Source: Chitinophaga polysaccharea
Lineage (GTDB): Bacteria > Bacteroidota > Bacteroidia > Chitinophagales > Chitinophagaceae
Direction of reading: 5' to 3'
DNA length: 64,000 bases
Assembly: GCF_007829335.1 (NCBI RefSeq)
Contig: NZ_VIWO01000007.1
Location: 248,001-312,000, forward strand
The position numbers and the translations under genes were made by a program. Shown piece after piece: positions 7,428-16,522 of this stretch (position 1 is the first letter of the stretch; every line of letters starts with the position of its first letter). The notes under the pieces were generated by a model. It was not told the DNA's origin. It did not search any database and saw only the letters and a list, made by a program, of their open reading frames with translations.

Positions 7428-8819
7428 CTAGTAGCCCGGGTTTTGTTTCATGTTTTTGTTGGCTTTGGTTTCTGCGTCAGGAATAGGGAAAACATATCCC
7501 TTGTCGCCGGGCTTCAGCAATACTTTGCCTTGCGCATTGATGGCATCTTCCGGGTTCCTGGTTACAGAAAGATTTCTTCTTCTGAGGTCAAACAATCGTT
7601 GTCCCTCGAAGGCCAGTTCTTTGAAACGTTCGGTATAAATAGCGTTGATCAGGGCATCTTTTCCGGCAAATGCCTCCGGCGTGTAACCATTGATACGGGC
7701 AGCCCGCAGGGCGTTGAGATCAGCGGCGCCGTCGGTCACTTTATTTTTTTCCGCCAGCGCTTCGGCACGGATCAGGTACATTTCCCCGGTCCTGAACAAC
7801 TTGATATCAGCCAGGCCAGGATTACCAGCAGGGCCGAAATACTTGTTCACGATATATTTTGAGGTGCCATCGCCGCGGGTATCATCATACAGGATGTAAG
7901 CAGGATAACGCACGTCATTATTCTTGTCAAACAGGTTAATCAGTTCAAAGGAAGGTGCATAATACACGATGTCGCCATCATAATAGATAGCGCCTACCGG
8001 GTCATCTGCGCCGGCTACCTGTTTCAGTTTCCAGATCACCTCGGCCGATTTGGTATCTTTCCAGATACCGGGAAATTCGCTGGCAGTAGCCAATGGCAGG
8101 GCATCAATGGCTTCCGTGGCATAGGTGATGGCATCCTCCCATTTTTTCTGGTACAGTGCTACGCGGGCACGGATGGCGGCAACACCGGTACGGGTAATCC
8201 TGGTATTATCGTCTGCATCGGCAGGAATCAGTGTACTGGCCAGCTGCAGGTCTTTTTCTATACCTGCCATCACTTCTCCAAAAGTATTACGGGCGGGGAA
8301 ACTGTTGATGGAAGTATCCATCAGGGGCACGCCCATGGCGGCCGGGTCGTATGCTTCTGCATAACTCTGTAACAGCTGGAAATGGCAATAGGCGCGCAGT
8401 GCCAGTCCTTCGCCACGGTATTTGTCTTTCAGGGCAATATCATCGCCTTTGGCGGGCACGCGGTTAATAGCGGCCAGCACCCGGTTCACGCGATCCAGTG
8501 TAATGTAATATTCTCCAAAAGAACCGGTAATGGTAGTGGTACCCGGGTCTATTTGCCAGCGGTAAGTGGCAATGCCTCTTCCCAGGTTGTTTTCATTGGG
8601 CAACATACATTCATCTGTTACCAGCGAAACGCTATAGATTGTATTATAGGTAAGCTGCGTATAAGCGCCCAGCAGTCCGCCATTGAGGTCGGCCACATTG
8701 CGGAAGGTTCTTTCCGGGTCAATAATGGAGTCGGTAGGTTGCAGGTCCAGCTGCTTGTTGCAGGAAAATAAAACGAACGGCAGCAGTAGTGCGATATATT
8801 TTAAATGACGAAACATCAT
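7428..8819 (-). CDS. SusD/RagB-family outer-membrane lipoprotein
   Basis: 463 residues with a lipoprotein signal (LLLPFVLFSCNKQ, Cys20). It shows typical SusD elements: DLQPTDSIIDPERTFRN, LDRVNRVLAAINRVPA, the helical repeat LALRAYCHFQLLQSYAEAYDP, and the C-terminal INAIYTERFKELAFEGQRLFDLRR ending in PGDKGYVFPIPDAE. SusD caps the SusC channel on the cell surface and binds the ligand. The gene starts 11 nt after the SusC stop and is followed after 36 nt by the cyanophycinase-like gene. In this context the ligand may be a peptide polymer rather than a glycan (inference). Confidence 0.93.
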   Translation of the reverse strand: MMFRHLKYIALLLPFVLFSCNKQLDLQPTDSIIDPERTFRNVADLNGGLLGAYTQLTYNTIYSVSLVTDECMLPNENNLGRGIATYRWQIDPGTTTITGSFGEYYITLDRVNRVLAAINRVPAKGDDIALKDKYRGEGLALRAYCHFQLLQSYAEAYDPAAMGVPLMDTSINSFPARNTFGEVMAGIEKDLQLASTLIPADADDNTRITRTGVAAIRARVALYQKKWEDAITYATEAIDALPLATASEFPGIWKDTKSAEVIWKLKQVAGADDPVGAIYYDGDIVYYAPSFELINLFDKNNDVRYPAYILYDDTRGDGTSKYIVNKYFGPAGNPGLADIKLFRTGEMYLIRAEALAEKNKVTDGAADLNALRAARINGYTPEAFAGKDALINAIYTERFKELAFEGQRLFDLRRRNLSVTRNPEDAINAQGKVLLKPGDKGYVFPIPDAETKANKNMKQNPGY

Positions 8820-8830
8820 AGTTGCTGATT

Positions 8831-11800
8831 TTAGAAATTAACATTCAGGCCAAAGGTGTAGGTCCGAGCACTGGGATAGTCAAACATGCCTTCCCCAGTA
8901 TTATTTTCCGGATCAAAGCTTTTCCATTTGGTCCAGGTATAGAGGTTTTGCGCCTGCGCAAATACTTGTATACCCTGTACAAATTTCAAATGCGTTAATA
9001 ATTGTTTCGGGAAGTTATACCCGATGTTCACATTCCTTAAACGGATATAAGAAGCGTCCTGGATATCTTTCGAAGAGTAGTTCCGCGCAGCAGTGATCCT
9101 GGGCAGGATGGCGTGATCACCGGGCTTTTTCCAGCGGTCGTACAACATACGCTTCGATTGATTGCTGCTGGCGAAAGAAGGATTTTCGTTGTAATAGTCT
9201 TCGTTCAGGTAACGCATGGCTTTATCCGCAAACGTAAACAGGGCGTTGGCATAAAATCCTTTCCAGTTAAGCGACGTATTGAAACCACCCGTAAAGGGGG
9301 GAATATAGGTACCAAATTCTGCTACGCTCAGTGCTGTTTCGTTGTAGTTGGAAGTTTTCTTACCCTGGCGATCGTAGTATTGCGGATCACCGGTTTCGGG
9401 ATCTACGCCGGCCCATTTAGGCGCGTAGTGGGAACCGTAGGGTAATCCTACTCTTACAATCTGGGAAAGACCCTGGGTAAATTCGCCTGCGCCACCCAGG
9501 TCGGTGATCACATTTTTATTATAGGCAAAATTGGCGCCTACACTCCAGGTAAAGTCTTTACGGCGGATCACATCTCCCTGGATATCCACTTCTATCCCCC
9601 TGTTGCGCATGGCGCCTGAGTTCAGGAACATGCTGTAGAAGCCTGAGGTGATGGACATCGGTTGATCTACAAACAGGTTGTTGGTTACTTTATTATATAC
9701 ATCGGTAACGAGGCGGATGCGGTTATTCCATACACCGAGATCGAAGCCTACGTTAAGTTCTTTGGCATACTCCCAGTCGTAGGCCGGGTTACCGGGTTGC
9801 GCAGGGACAATAGCAGGGATGCCACCGTACTGGTCTGTTTTATAGGTACGGAAATAGGCGAATGGTCCGAGCCCGGAAAATGGATTCGCGGAAGTACCGT
9901 AGCTGGCACGGAAGCGCAGGTTATTGATAAAGTTGTTATCTGCCAGGAAATTTTCCTTCTTCACTTCCCAACCCAGGCCAAAGGAATAGAAACCATGCCA
10001 GCGGTTGTTGATCGGCACGGTGGAAGCGCCATCACGCCGGTAGCTGGCGTTGACGGTATATTTTTCGTTGAAGGTATAACGGCCTACTGCAATATACGAT
10101 GCCAATGCACTTTGTGTACGGCCGCCATGCAGCAACGGCGTGTAGGGCGAACCTGGGGTAATGGCAGCCGGTGTAGCCGGCAGGCGGCCATCGAGGTCGT
10201 AACCGGTATAATCGAAAGAACGGTAGTTATTTTTTGTAAACTCGAAGTATCCGGATACTTCGAAGTCATGCATTTTGTTAATTATTTTAGACCAGGTAAG
10301 TCCTGAAGTACTTACCAGGGTGAAGTTGCGGGTAGTGCCTTCGCCGAAGCTGCCTTTGGAACCGTTGTCAATTTTATAGCCGGAGTAAGAATCGGGATTG
10401 ACATATTGTTCAGCAACAGTTTCCCTGAAGTCCAATCCCAGTCGCGTTTTCGCCACCAGTCCTTTTGCCAGTTGGTAATTCAGCGATGTACCGATAATAC
10501 TTTTCAGCTGATTTTCTTTGCTGGAGGTATTCAACATAGCTTCCAGCGCACGGCTGCCTTCACGGGGGTCCAATGTGGGATATTTGTCGCGGTTGTACCG
10601 GGTCATGAGTGTACCATCGGGCGCGTAGGGATATTCGTAGGGCATGGCATAGTAGACGGCGGACAAGGTGTTATCGCCGTTGCTGGAGCCTTCCCGCCGG
10701 ATAAAGGAGGACTCGGAGTAGGCGAGCCCGATGTTAATATTGGCGGTTAATCTGCCGGCATTAAAGTCTACGTTATTTTTCAGGCTATAGCGTCTGAGTC
10801 CCGACCGCCGGGCGATACCCTGTTGATCGAAATAATTCACAGAGCTATAAAATCTCACGTTATCATTGCCGCCGCTGGCGCTTAACTGATGTTCCTGGAA
10901 CTTACCTGTTTGCAGGAATATTTTTCTCCAGTTGGTGTTCATGCCTCTGAGGCTATCGAGGATGTGGTTGGCTTGCTGTTGTTCTTGTGGGGTTTTGGTG
11001 GCATAGTCAGGATTTTTGGGAGAATAATCCCAGCCGGGGCCATTACTTTCGCCGGTTTCCAGGCCTACTTCTTCCTGGAACTGCAGCACTTCGGCCGAAT
11101 TCATCATCTGGTATTTGGGGGTGGTCATGTTGGAAAAACCGTATTGCGACTTATACGCGATGCCCACTTTACCGGATTGGCCTTTTTTGGTAGTGATTAC
11201 GATCACGCCGTTGGAGCCGCGGGATCCGTACAGGGCTTTGGCGGATGCGTCTTTCAGTACCGTAACGGAGGCAATATCTTCGGGGTTAATACCCTGGAAT
11301 TGGCCGGATTCGATGGGGATTCCATCCATTACGTAGAGGGCAGCGGAGCTGCCATTGATAGTACCAACGCCCCTGATGGTTACTTTAGCACTGGCGCCGG
11401 GCTGGCCGGAGCCGGCAGATACCACCATGCCGGGCACGCGTCCCTGCAGGATCTGGTCGAAGCTGGCCATAGGTACCTGGGTAATTTTATCGGCGCCCAC
11501 TACGCCGGAAGCGGCGGTAGATTTATCCCGGGCATAGTTCGTATAGCCAGTAACCGTTACCGCATTCAGGGTTTTGATATCTTCAATGAGCTTCACATTT
11601 ATTTCGGATCGCTGGTCAATATCTACCTGTTGGCTTACATAGCCTACCAGGGAGAACTGGAGCGATTTAGCGTTGTCGGGTACATTCAGGGTATAGGTAC
11701 CGTCGGTATGCGTGAGGGTACCGATGGTAGTGCCGGTTGCTCTTACGGTAACACCGGGGAGCGGAAGATTATCTGTTCCCCGCACGGTTCCATGGATGGC

Positions 11801-12187
11801 AATGTCCACTGCCGCCTTAGCGGCTGCATCGGCGTAAATCACCACCAGCCCGTCTTCCTTGAGCCGGTAGGCCAGTCCTGTACCGGCGAGCGCCTGGGCC
11901 ATTACCGCATCCAGGGTAGCCTCTTTGGCAAAAACGGCGACCTTTTTATCGGCGGGCAGTGTTTTATCATGAAACACAAACCGGTAGGCGGTTTGATGTT
12001 CCAGTGTTTTCAGCAGTTGCCTGATACTGGTTTCTTTTGCCTGCAGGGTAATGGTTTCCTGTGCGGAACAAGTGGCTTGTACCTGCAGGCAGATTAAAAA
12101 AAGAAAGACTGTCAATTTCATAGTTAGCAGCAGTTTGCCGGTGGGAACAGGTTTTCCCCTCCACTCCAGGAATACAAGTTTTAACAT
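8831..12187 (-). CDS. SusC/RagA TonB-dependent receptor with N-terminal STN signalling domain
   Basis: 1118 residues. A long basic leader precedes the hydrophobic signal (MKLTVFLFLICLQVQATCSA; an alternative start is the ATG at 12121). Domains in order: STN (about 43-118, QETITLQAKETSIRQLLKTL to LVVIYA), carboxypeptidase-like (about 130-205, LPLPGVTVRATG), plug (VTVTGYTNYARDKSTAASGV, then GVGTINGSSAALYVMDGIPI), and a beta barrel ending in YTFGLNVNF. The STN domain is what FecR touches, so this receptor probably signals through the FecR and ECF genes just upstream. It imports across the outer membrane with the SusD encoded 11 nt downstream. Confidence 0.95.
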   Translation of the reverse strand: MLKLVFLEWRGKPVPTGKLLLTMKLTVFLFLICLQVQATCSAQETITLQAKETSIRQLLKTLEHQTAYRFVFHDKTLPADKKVAVFAKEATLDAVMAQALAGTGLAYRLKEDGLVVIYADAAAKAAVDIAIHGTVRGTDNLPLPGVTVRATGTTIGTLTHTDGTYTLNVPDNAKSLQFSLVGYVSQQVDIDQRSEINVKLIEDIKTLNAVTVTGYTNYARDKSTAASGVVGADKITQVPMASFDQILQGRVPGMVVSAGSGQPGASAKVTIRGVGTINGSSAALYVMDGIPIESGQFQGINPEDIASVTVLKDASAKALYGSRGSNGVIVITTKKGQSGKVGIAYKSQYGFSNMTTPKYQMMNSAEVLQFQEEVGLETGESNGPGWDYSPKNPDYATKTPQEQQQANHILDSLRGMNTNWRKIFLQTGKFQEHQLSASGGNDNVRFYSSVNYFDQQGIARRSGLRRYSLKNNVDFNAGRLTANINIGLAYSESSFIRREGSSNGDNTLSAVYYAMPYEYPYAPDGTLMTRYNRDKYPTLDPREGSRALEAMLNTSSKENQLKSIIGTSLNYQLAKGLVAKTRLGLDFRETVAEQYVNPDSYSGYKIDNGSKGSFGEGTTRNFTLVSTSGLTWSKIINKMHDFEVSGYFEFTKNNYRSFDYTGYDLDGRLPATPAAITPGSPYTPLLHGGRTQSALASYIAVGRYTFNEKYTVNASYRRDGASTVPINNRWHGFYSFGLGWEVKKENFLADNNFINNLRFRASYGTSANPFSGLGPFAYFRTYKTDQYGGIPAIVPAQPGNPAYDWEYAKELNVGFDLGVWNNRIRLVTDVYNKVTNNLFVDQPMSITSGFYSMFLNSGAMRNRGIEVDIQGDVIRRKDFTWSVGANFAYNKNVITDLGGAGEFTQGLSQIVRVGLPYGSHYAPKWAGVDPETGDPQYYDRQGKKTSNYNETALSVAEFGTYIPPFTGGFNTSLNWKGFYANALFTFADKAMRYLNEDYYNENPSFASSNQSKRMLYDRWKKPGDHAILPRITAARNYSSKDIQDASYIRLRNVNIGYNFPKQLLTHLKFVQGIQVFAQAQNLYTWTKWKSFDPENNTGEGMFDYPSARTYTFGLNVNF

Positions 12188-12244
12188 ACCTTTGATGTTG
12201 GTTTAGTAAATGATCAAATCCGACATTTTTCTGACCTAAGTCCG

Positions 12245-12268
12245 GGGGAAGTGTTCCAGCACTTCCCC
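12245..12268. terminator. 9-bp perfect hairpin between FecR and SusC genes
   Basis: The arms GGGGAAGTG and CACTTCCCC enclose a 6-nt loop. The T tract (TTTTTTATTTTT) follows on the plus strand only, so on the minus strand that is actually transcribed the hairpin has A residues before it and no U tract after. It may mark an mRNA processing or stability boundary between regulator and transporter genes, or weak termination. Confidence 0.45.
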
Positions 12269-12294
12269 TTTTTTATTTTTGGTTGATATATCGT

Positions 12295-13338
12295 TTACTT
12301 ACTGATAATAATTTCTCCGTTGAGCATTTTAAAATTAAATGGATACGATAATTGCAGCGCGTCCAACGCTTTTATGATTGTTTCACTCTCGAAAGTCCCT
12401 GAATAGCGGTACTGCTTCACGGTATCGTCGGCAAATACGACCCGGATGCCATACCATTTTTCCAATTTGGCAGCGATTTGTTCCAGCGGTTCATTCTCTA
12501 TTTCCAGCCGGTTTCTTACCCAGGCAATTTCCCTGGCTTTGTGATTTACCGGGTCTGCATCCAATGGCGCTACTGTAAGAGGAGTGGTTGTATTGGTTGT
12601 TAATTTCTGATTAGGTGCTAATACTATTTTCTGTGCGGGTTTACCGGCCAGCGTTACCTCTATCTTTCCTTTAAACAGGGCGGTGGCTGTTTGTCCGCTA
12701 CCTGTATAAGCGCTGACATTAAAAACAGTGCCCAGCACTTTGATATCGAGTGCAGCGGTATGTACAATAAAGGGAAACCGTGCATTTTGGGTAACATCGA
12801 AAAAGGCTTCACCGGTAAGGGTGAGGCTCCTGTTGCTGTGATTAAATCCTGGCGCCAGTTGTATGGCGCTGTTTTGCCGTAAAACGATTGCAGAGCCATC
12901 GGGCAATACCACCGTTTTCCGCGGCTCGCCGCCAGCCACGATAGCGGTGGCCTTTTCAGCAGGGCCGGACTGATGCCGTAAAAAAAATAATACGCCGGCA
13001 GCCAGCACAAGTATCCCTCCGATCATGGCGGCATATGGCCATACACGCCGGGACTGGCGTATTGTTACAGGGGCAGTTTCTTCCAACAATGCCTGATGCA
13101 GTAACTCATAGCGTGCAATCCCATCTTCCAGGTGCTTTAGCTGCTCCAGGCGATTGCCCTGGCCAGCCGATAGCAAGATCACCATATGGCGGGCTTCGGC
13201 TACAGCAGCGCTTTTTTCAGGATGCCGGATGATCCAGTTTTCCCAAAACTGCATATCTGCCTCCTGCTCTTCCAGGCAATAGCGCTGGAAAGATTCATCG
13301 CAAGCAAAATCGATGGCTTCGTAATCCTGGAAATTCAT
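12295..13338 (-). CDS. FecR-family anti-sigma factor
   Basis: 347 residues. The cytoplasmic region (about 1-95) carries FQRYCLEEQEADMQFWENWI. One membrane helix follows (WPYAAMIGGILVLAAGVLFFL, about 101-121). The periplasmic FecR domain shows RKTVVLPDGSAIVLRQNSAI, GEAFFDVTQNARFPFIVHT and VLGTVFNVSAY. The C-terminal DUF4974 domain shows IENEPLEQIAAKLEKWYGI. It should hold the ECF factor encoded just upstream and release it when the STN-type SusC just downstream is occupied. This order (sigma, FecR, SusC, SusD) is the classical Bacteroidota arrangement. Confidence 0.93.
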   Translation of the reverse strand: MNFQDYEAIDFACDESFQRYCLEEQEADMQFWENWIIRHPEKSAAVAEARHMVILLSAGQGNRLEQLKHLEDGIARYELLHQALLEETAPVTIRQSRRVWPYAAMIGGILVLAAGVLFFLRHQSGPAEKATAIVAGGEPRKTVVLPDGSAIVLRQNSAIQLAPGFNHSNRSLTLTGEAFFDVTQNARFPFIVHTAALDIKVLGTVFNVSAYTGSGQTATALFKGKIEVTLAGKPAQKIVLAPNQKLTTNTTTPLTVAPLDADPVNHKAREIAWVRNRLEIENEPLEQIAAKLEKWYGIRVVFADDTVKQYRYSGTFESETIIKALDALQLSYPFNFKMLNGEIIISK

Positions 13339-13430
13339 GTAGGTAATGCCTTTGGATATACAGACGGCATAAAGCAGCTTTTTTCCTAAGTATTCTTCAA
13401 TATTTTTTTGGGAGAGAGAAAGAGTGCTGT

Positions 13431-13985
13431 TTATTTCAGCACTTTTCTTAACGTCTTGATGGCATCATAGATCGTATTATAGGCCGTTTTCACGGTTTGC
13501 GATGTCTGGGCGGCAATTTGCTCGTAGGTCATTCCTTCAAAAAATTTCAGCCTTACCAGCTCTATCTGCCGGGGAGTTAACGCTTTCAGTGCCTGTTGCA
13601 GGCGGTGCTTGATTTCTTCGTCCTGTTGGCTGCGGATAATCATTTCTTCGTACGACAGCTCATTCTCCGCTTCCTTATCGGTCATCCGGTGAATAGCCGC
13701 ATGGATCTTAGCCTGGTAGGCCAACTGATCGAGTAGTTGCCGCTTCAGGGCGGTAAACAGATAGCCCTGCACATTTGTTACCGGTGGCAGTGTAGCCTGC
13801 TTGGTCCATAGCTGCAGGAACAACTGGGTAATACAATCTTTTACCAGTTCATCGTTGCTCCCCATTTTCAATCCAAATCGCAGCAAATGTGAATAGGTGT
13901 TATTATACAACGCGAACAACGCCTGTTTGTCGCCTTTTCTCAGGCGCTCCCAATAAATATGATTGTCGTCTTCATAAACATCCAT
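13431..13985 (-). CDS. ECF RNA polymerase sigma factor
   Basis: 184 residues from the ATG at 13985 (MDVYEDDNHIYWERLR); in-frame ATGs at 14009 and 14033 would lengthen it slightly. Region 2 is seen in LRKGDKQALFALYNNTYSHL to QLFLQLWTKQATLP. Region 4 is seen in LTPRQIELVRLKFFEGMTYE with the recognition helix TSQTVKTAYNTIYDAIKTLR. It is the presumed partner of the FecR encoded 92 nt downstream and the switch for the SusC/SusD/peptidase operon. The membrane-protein gene at 14097 ends 111 nt upstream on the same strand. Confidence 0.92.
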   Translation of the reverse strand: MDVYEDDNHIYWERLRKGDKQALFALYNNTYSHLLRFGLKMGSNDELVKDCITQLFLQLWTKQATLPPVTNVQGYLFTALKRQLLDQLAYQAKIHAAIHRMTDKEAENELSYEEMIIRSQQDEEIKHRLQQALKALTPRQIELVRLKFFEGMTYEQIAAQTSQTVKTAYNTIYDAIKTLRKVLK

Positions 13986-14096
13986 GCGCTGTTGTTGTAT
14001 GCTGAACATGACCGGTGAAAAAGATGTACACAATACAGGCTTCTTCTGCTGGTTAAGATACAGCGAAAAAAACTTTATCGGGCATATCTTCTTTGT

Positions 14097-15620
14097 TCAG
14101 ATACCCAGCATCACCAGTTCATCTTCCGCCGCTATTTCTTCCGGCGAGCGCTCCGGCATATCGATGATCTCTGTCAGCAACAACGTATATCCCAGCAATA
14201 ATACGATGAGCAATACCTGGTAACGCAGCACAATAGGTGCTGCAAACACGCTGAAGCCAAAGTTGAGCAGGATGAAAGTCCAGCATAACAACAGGGCAAG
14301 GTTAAATTTACGGGAGGTACGCCTGATGCCTTTCCTGATAAGGTAACGGATCGTTTCCTCCAGGAACAGTACATGACAAACAACGATCAGCCAGGGAAAT
14401 ATAGCCATGAGCGTTAGTTGTGTATCTCCGTATTTACCAACGGGCTTTTCTTTTGCGCCATCTGTAAAGAAAGCTGCCACATTTTGCAGGTTGGATCCCA
14501 TATAAGGGCGGTTATAAGCTGCCAGCACTTCCATTTCAGGGAAGAGGTACTGTTTGGCGTTAGGCCATATGTAATAGTGCAAAAAGTCCCAGGGATATTT
14601 TTTTATCATGTACACACCATAACTACCAAACAGGGGCGCCACATTCGCCCAGCCTGTATAGGTATCTTTTCCCGGGTGCGCCTGGTTATAACGCGCCAGC
14701 ATGATCTTCTGAGGTCCACCGTTATCCCACATAAATGCCGACCCCACACGGGGATCTATCCTGCCTTTGCCCTGTTTCAACAAGGTACAATACTGGTACA
14801 CCAGCTTGTGCATAGGTTCCAACTCAGCAGGTACGCCAGTGGAATCTATTTTAACATACTGCAGCATATACATGGAGTTATTCATCATCTGCCAGCCGCT
14901 AAAAGCGGAAAACAAACGTATGCCCGCATGCTCATAACTCTTTTGGCGCACAAACAATACAAAGGCGGTAATCAGCACCACCGGCAGCAAAATAGCTGTT
15001 ATCTTCTGCCAGGGCCGGTACCGGGAGCACAGGATAGGAATCAATGCCACCAGCGGATAAAACATGGCGTTATAACGTATGGTAAATGCCGCCCCCAACA
15101 CCAGCCCATGCAATACCAGCAAAGTGGTGGTAGGCTTGTGCAGGATCCACAACAGCAAGGTAATCCAGGTCAGTCCCAATGACAAAAACAAGGCATCTGA
15201 AATAAAATAATTGCCCAGGAAAGGAAACAAGGGGTTGATGAGCAGGAAAGCATAAAACCCGTAACGGAAATAGCTTTCGGGATGAAAGATATATACCACG
15301 CTGAAATAAAAGAAGAAAGCGCTTATCTCCAGCAAAGTAAATTGCAATACTGCCAGCACGGTTTCTGAGTGCGACACCTGGTGAAACAGCCATAGAAACT
15401 TGGAATACCCGATAGGCCAGATATTATAATCCATATGCTTCAGGGTTGTTTCCATATAGGACCCGGTATCGGACGTAAAATCCATATATGGAAAAAAATG
15501 TTTAAACACCACCATTTTAATCACGGCCATTACTACCGCACCTGCCAGTAACAGTTGGTTCCGGCGATGGGCAAAGATAAAGGAGGGACGCAGGAAAGAA
15601 GTAGTGGTTGTTAACAGCAT
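14097..15620 (-). CDS. Polytopic membrane protein, probable GT-C-fold glycosyltransferase
   Basis: 507 residues with about ten to twelve predicted transmembrane helices (for example LLLAGAVVMAVIKMVVF and ILLPVVLITAFVLFV). An acidic first loop, FPYMDFTSDTGSYMETT, resembles the Asp-bearing loop 1 of ArnT/PMT-type (GT39, GT83) lipid-linked sugar transferases. Large extracytoplasmic parts lie around residues 245-385. There is no UDP-sugar-binding (GT-A or GT-B) motif. I infer transfer of a lipid-linked sugar to an envelope acceptor. The donor is unknown, and a non-enzymatic role cannot be excluded. It stands alone between a tRNA gene and the ECF gene. Confidence 0.55.
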   Translation of the reverse strand: MLLTTTTSFLRPSFIFAHRRNQLLLAGAVVMAVIKMVVFKHFFPYMDFTSDTGSYMETTLKHMDYNIWPIGYSKFLWLFHQVSHSETVLAVLQFTLLEISAFFFYFSVVYIFHPESYFRYGFYAFLLINPLFPFLGNYFISDALFLSLGLTWITLLLWILHKPTTTLLVLHGLVLGAAFTIRYNAMFYPLVALIPILCSRYRPWQKITAILLPVVLITAFVLFVRQKSYEHAGIRLFSAFSGWQMMNNSMYMLQYVKIDSTGVPAELEPMHKLVYQYCTLLKQGKGRIDPRVGSAFMWDNGGPQKIMLARYNQAHPGKDTYTGWANVAPLFGSYGVYMIKKYPWDFLHYYIWPNAKQYLFPEMEVLAAYNRPYMGSNLQNVAAFFTDGAKEKPVGKYGDTQLTLMAIFPWLIVVCHVLFLEETIRYLIRKGIRRTSRKFNLALLLCWTFILLNFGFSVFAAPIVLRYQVLLIVLLLGYTLLLTEIIDMPERSPEEIAAEDELVMLGI

Positions 15621-15825
15621 AATTTGAGGGTATTGATTGCAGGGTTTTACAAATGCGCTTGCGCTTACAAGAATAAGGGAAGAGGCTGAAATGACAATTC
15701 AGTGGCATATAAATACCTGGCTGCCACGCTATTACGGGATATTTTTTTCACAAACCGTAATAAAAAGGGCTTAAAAATTTGGTATTTATGAGAAAAGTTA
15801 TAATTTCGCGGTCCTGATTTACTAT

Positions 15826-15896
15826 TGCCTGATAGTATAACGGTAGTACGACAGACTCTGACTCTGTTTGTCTTGGTTCGAATCCAGGTCAGGCAA
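15826..15896 (+). tRNA. tRNA-Gln (anticodon CTG)
   Basis: The acceptor stem TGCCTGA/TCAGGCA pairs over 7 bp. The anticodon stem ACAGA/TCTGT encloses CTCTGAC, giving anticodon CTG. The T arm CTTGG-TTCGAAT-CCAGG is regular. The 3' CCA is not encoded. It is closely similar to the tRNA-Gln(TTG) at 50221-50291 on the other strand. Confidence 0.95.
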
Positions 15897-15903
15897 CAAT
15901 AAA

Positions 15904-15926
15904 AAACCCACTCTGAGAGTGGGTTT
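15904..15926 (+). terminator. Intrinsic terminator of tRNA-Gln
   Basis: An 11-bp perfect stem (AAACCCACTCT / AGAGTGGGTTT) around a single loop base is followed by AATTTTT, 7 nt after the tRNA. Confidence 0.85.
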
Positions 15927-15947
15927 AATTTTTAAATAGCACGCCGC

Positions 15948-15975
15948 AATGATAGTATCACATGATACTATCATT
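15948..15975. repeat. 13-bp perfect inverted repeat with 2-nt spacer
   Basis: The arms AATGATAGTATCA and TGATACTATCATT are perfect complements separated by CA and followed by a T run. It could act as a second terminator or a protein-binding palindrome. The core TGATAGTAT also occurs in the tRNA D arm at 15830-15838. Confidence 0.7.
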
Positions 15976-15989
15976 TTTTTTAAATCTAA

Positions 15990-16145
15990 GCAGGAGTTAA
16001 ATTTCTTCCCATCGAAGCGGTGGTAAAAAAAGCCAGCAGGACTATTACAAAGCACTCAGTATTGCCGACAAATCGGGGAACTCCACTGTATTTATCGAAT
16101 TTATGCTCACGGTAATAGAGGACACCTTAAACGAACTGTCCTTGA
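15990..16145 (+). pseudogene. Remnant of a Fic-family protein gene (C-terminal part)
   Basis: Two short frames join across a run of seven A at 16025-16031. The first reads GVKFLPIEAVVKK. The second reads SQQDYYKALSIADKSGNSTV and then FIEFMLTVIEDTLNELS. Together they match the helical region after the catalytic motif in Fic AMPylase-type proteins, where LP-IE, YY-AL, DK-GNST and FIEFML are typical. The catalytic HPFxxGNGR region is absent, a stop lies just upstream, and the frame is shifted, so this is a decayed fragment. It sits between the tRNA terminator and another broken ORF on the opposite strand. Confidence 0.65.
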
Positions 16146-16318
16146 GGCGCTTTTCCGGAAACAGATTTTCCGGCAGTTACGCCTGCTTTATCTATATATA
16201 AATCAGCAATACCCAAATCCTGTGCAAGCTTCTCTCCCATCTCAGGAGAAGCAGCAATAGCCTACCGTTGCTTGATAAGAGCATTTTTAATCTGATGATA
16301 TAATGCTGGTGATGTCAT
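16127..16318 (-). pseudogene. Small ORF (63 codons) broken by an in-frame TAG
   Basis: Read from the ATG at 16318, the frame gives MTSPALYHQIKNALIKQR, then TAG, then AIAASPEMGEKLAQDLGIAD and a lysine/glycine-rich end (KAGVTAGKSVSGKAP) before TAA. The balanced composition and a probable CAG-to-TAG change suggest a once-functional 63-residue protein. No family is recognised. Its 3' end overlaps the end of the Fic remnant. Alternatively the first 18 codons alone are translated. Confidence 0.4.
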
Positions 16319-16522
16319 TATACAAGTTTACAAATTTTAAAGATTCAACACTTATTAAAATAGCTAGCACCTGATATAATTTTATAGCTACCTATATGCA
16401 TTATACATATGATGATAAATTTCTCACTCCCTTAATGCTTTTAAATGTAAAAACGACAACTAATCCTCCACTGCTTTTATCTCGTAATATGTTATATTTA
16501 TACTACGCCACTACCACACGTT

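Noticed and set aside
10889..12097. Long plus-strand open frame of about 400 codons
   Set aside because: It lies entirely antisense to the STN-SusC gene. Its translation is rich in Gly, His and Phe without family motifs, as expected for a shadow of a high-quality gene.
12245..12268. Hairpin between FecR and SusC as a full intrinsic terminator for the operon
   Set aside because: The U tract is on the non-transcribed side, so it does not fit a minus-strand intrinsic terminator; kept only as a weak feature.
14418..15182. Plus-strand open frame of about 254 codons
   Set aside because: Antisense to the membrane glycosyltransferase-like gene; composition (His, Gln, Cys rich) is that of a shadow frame.
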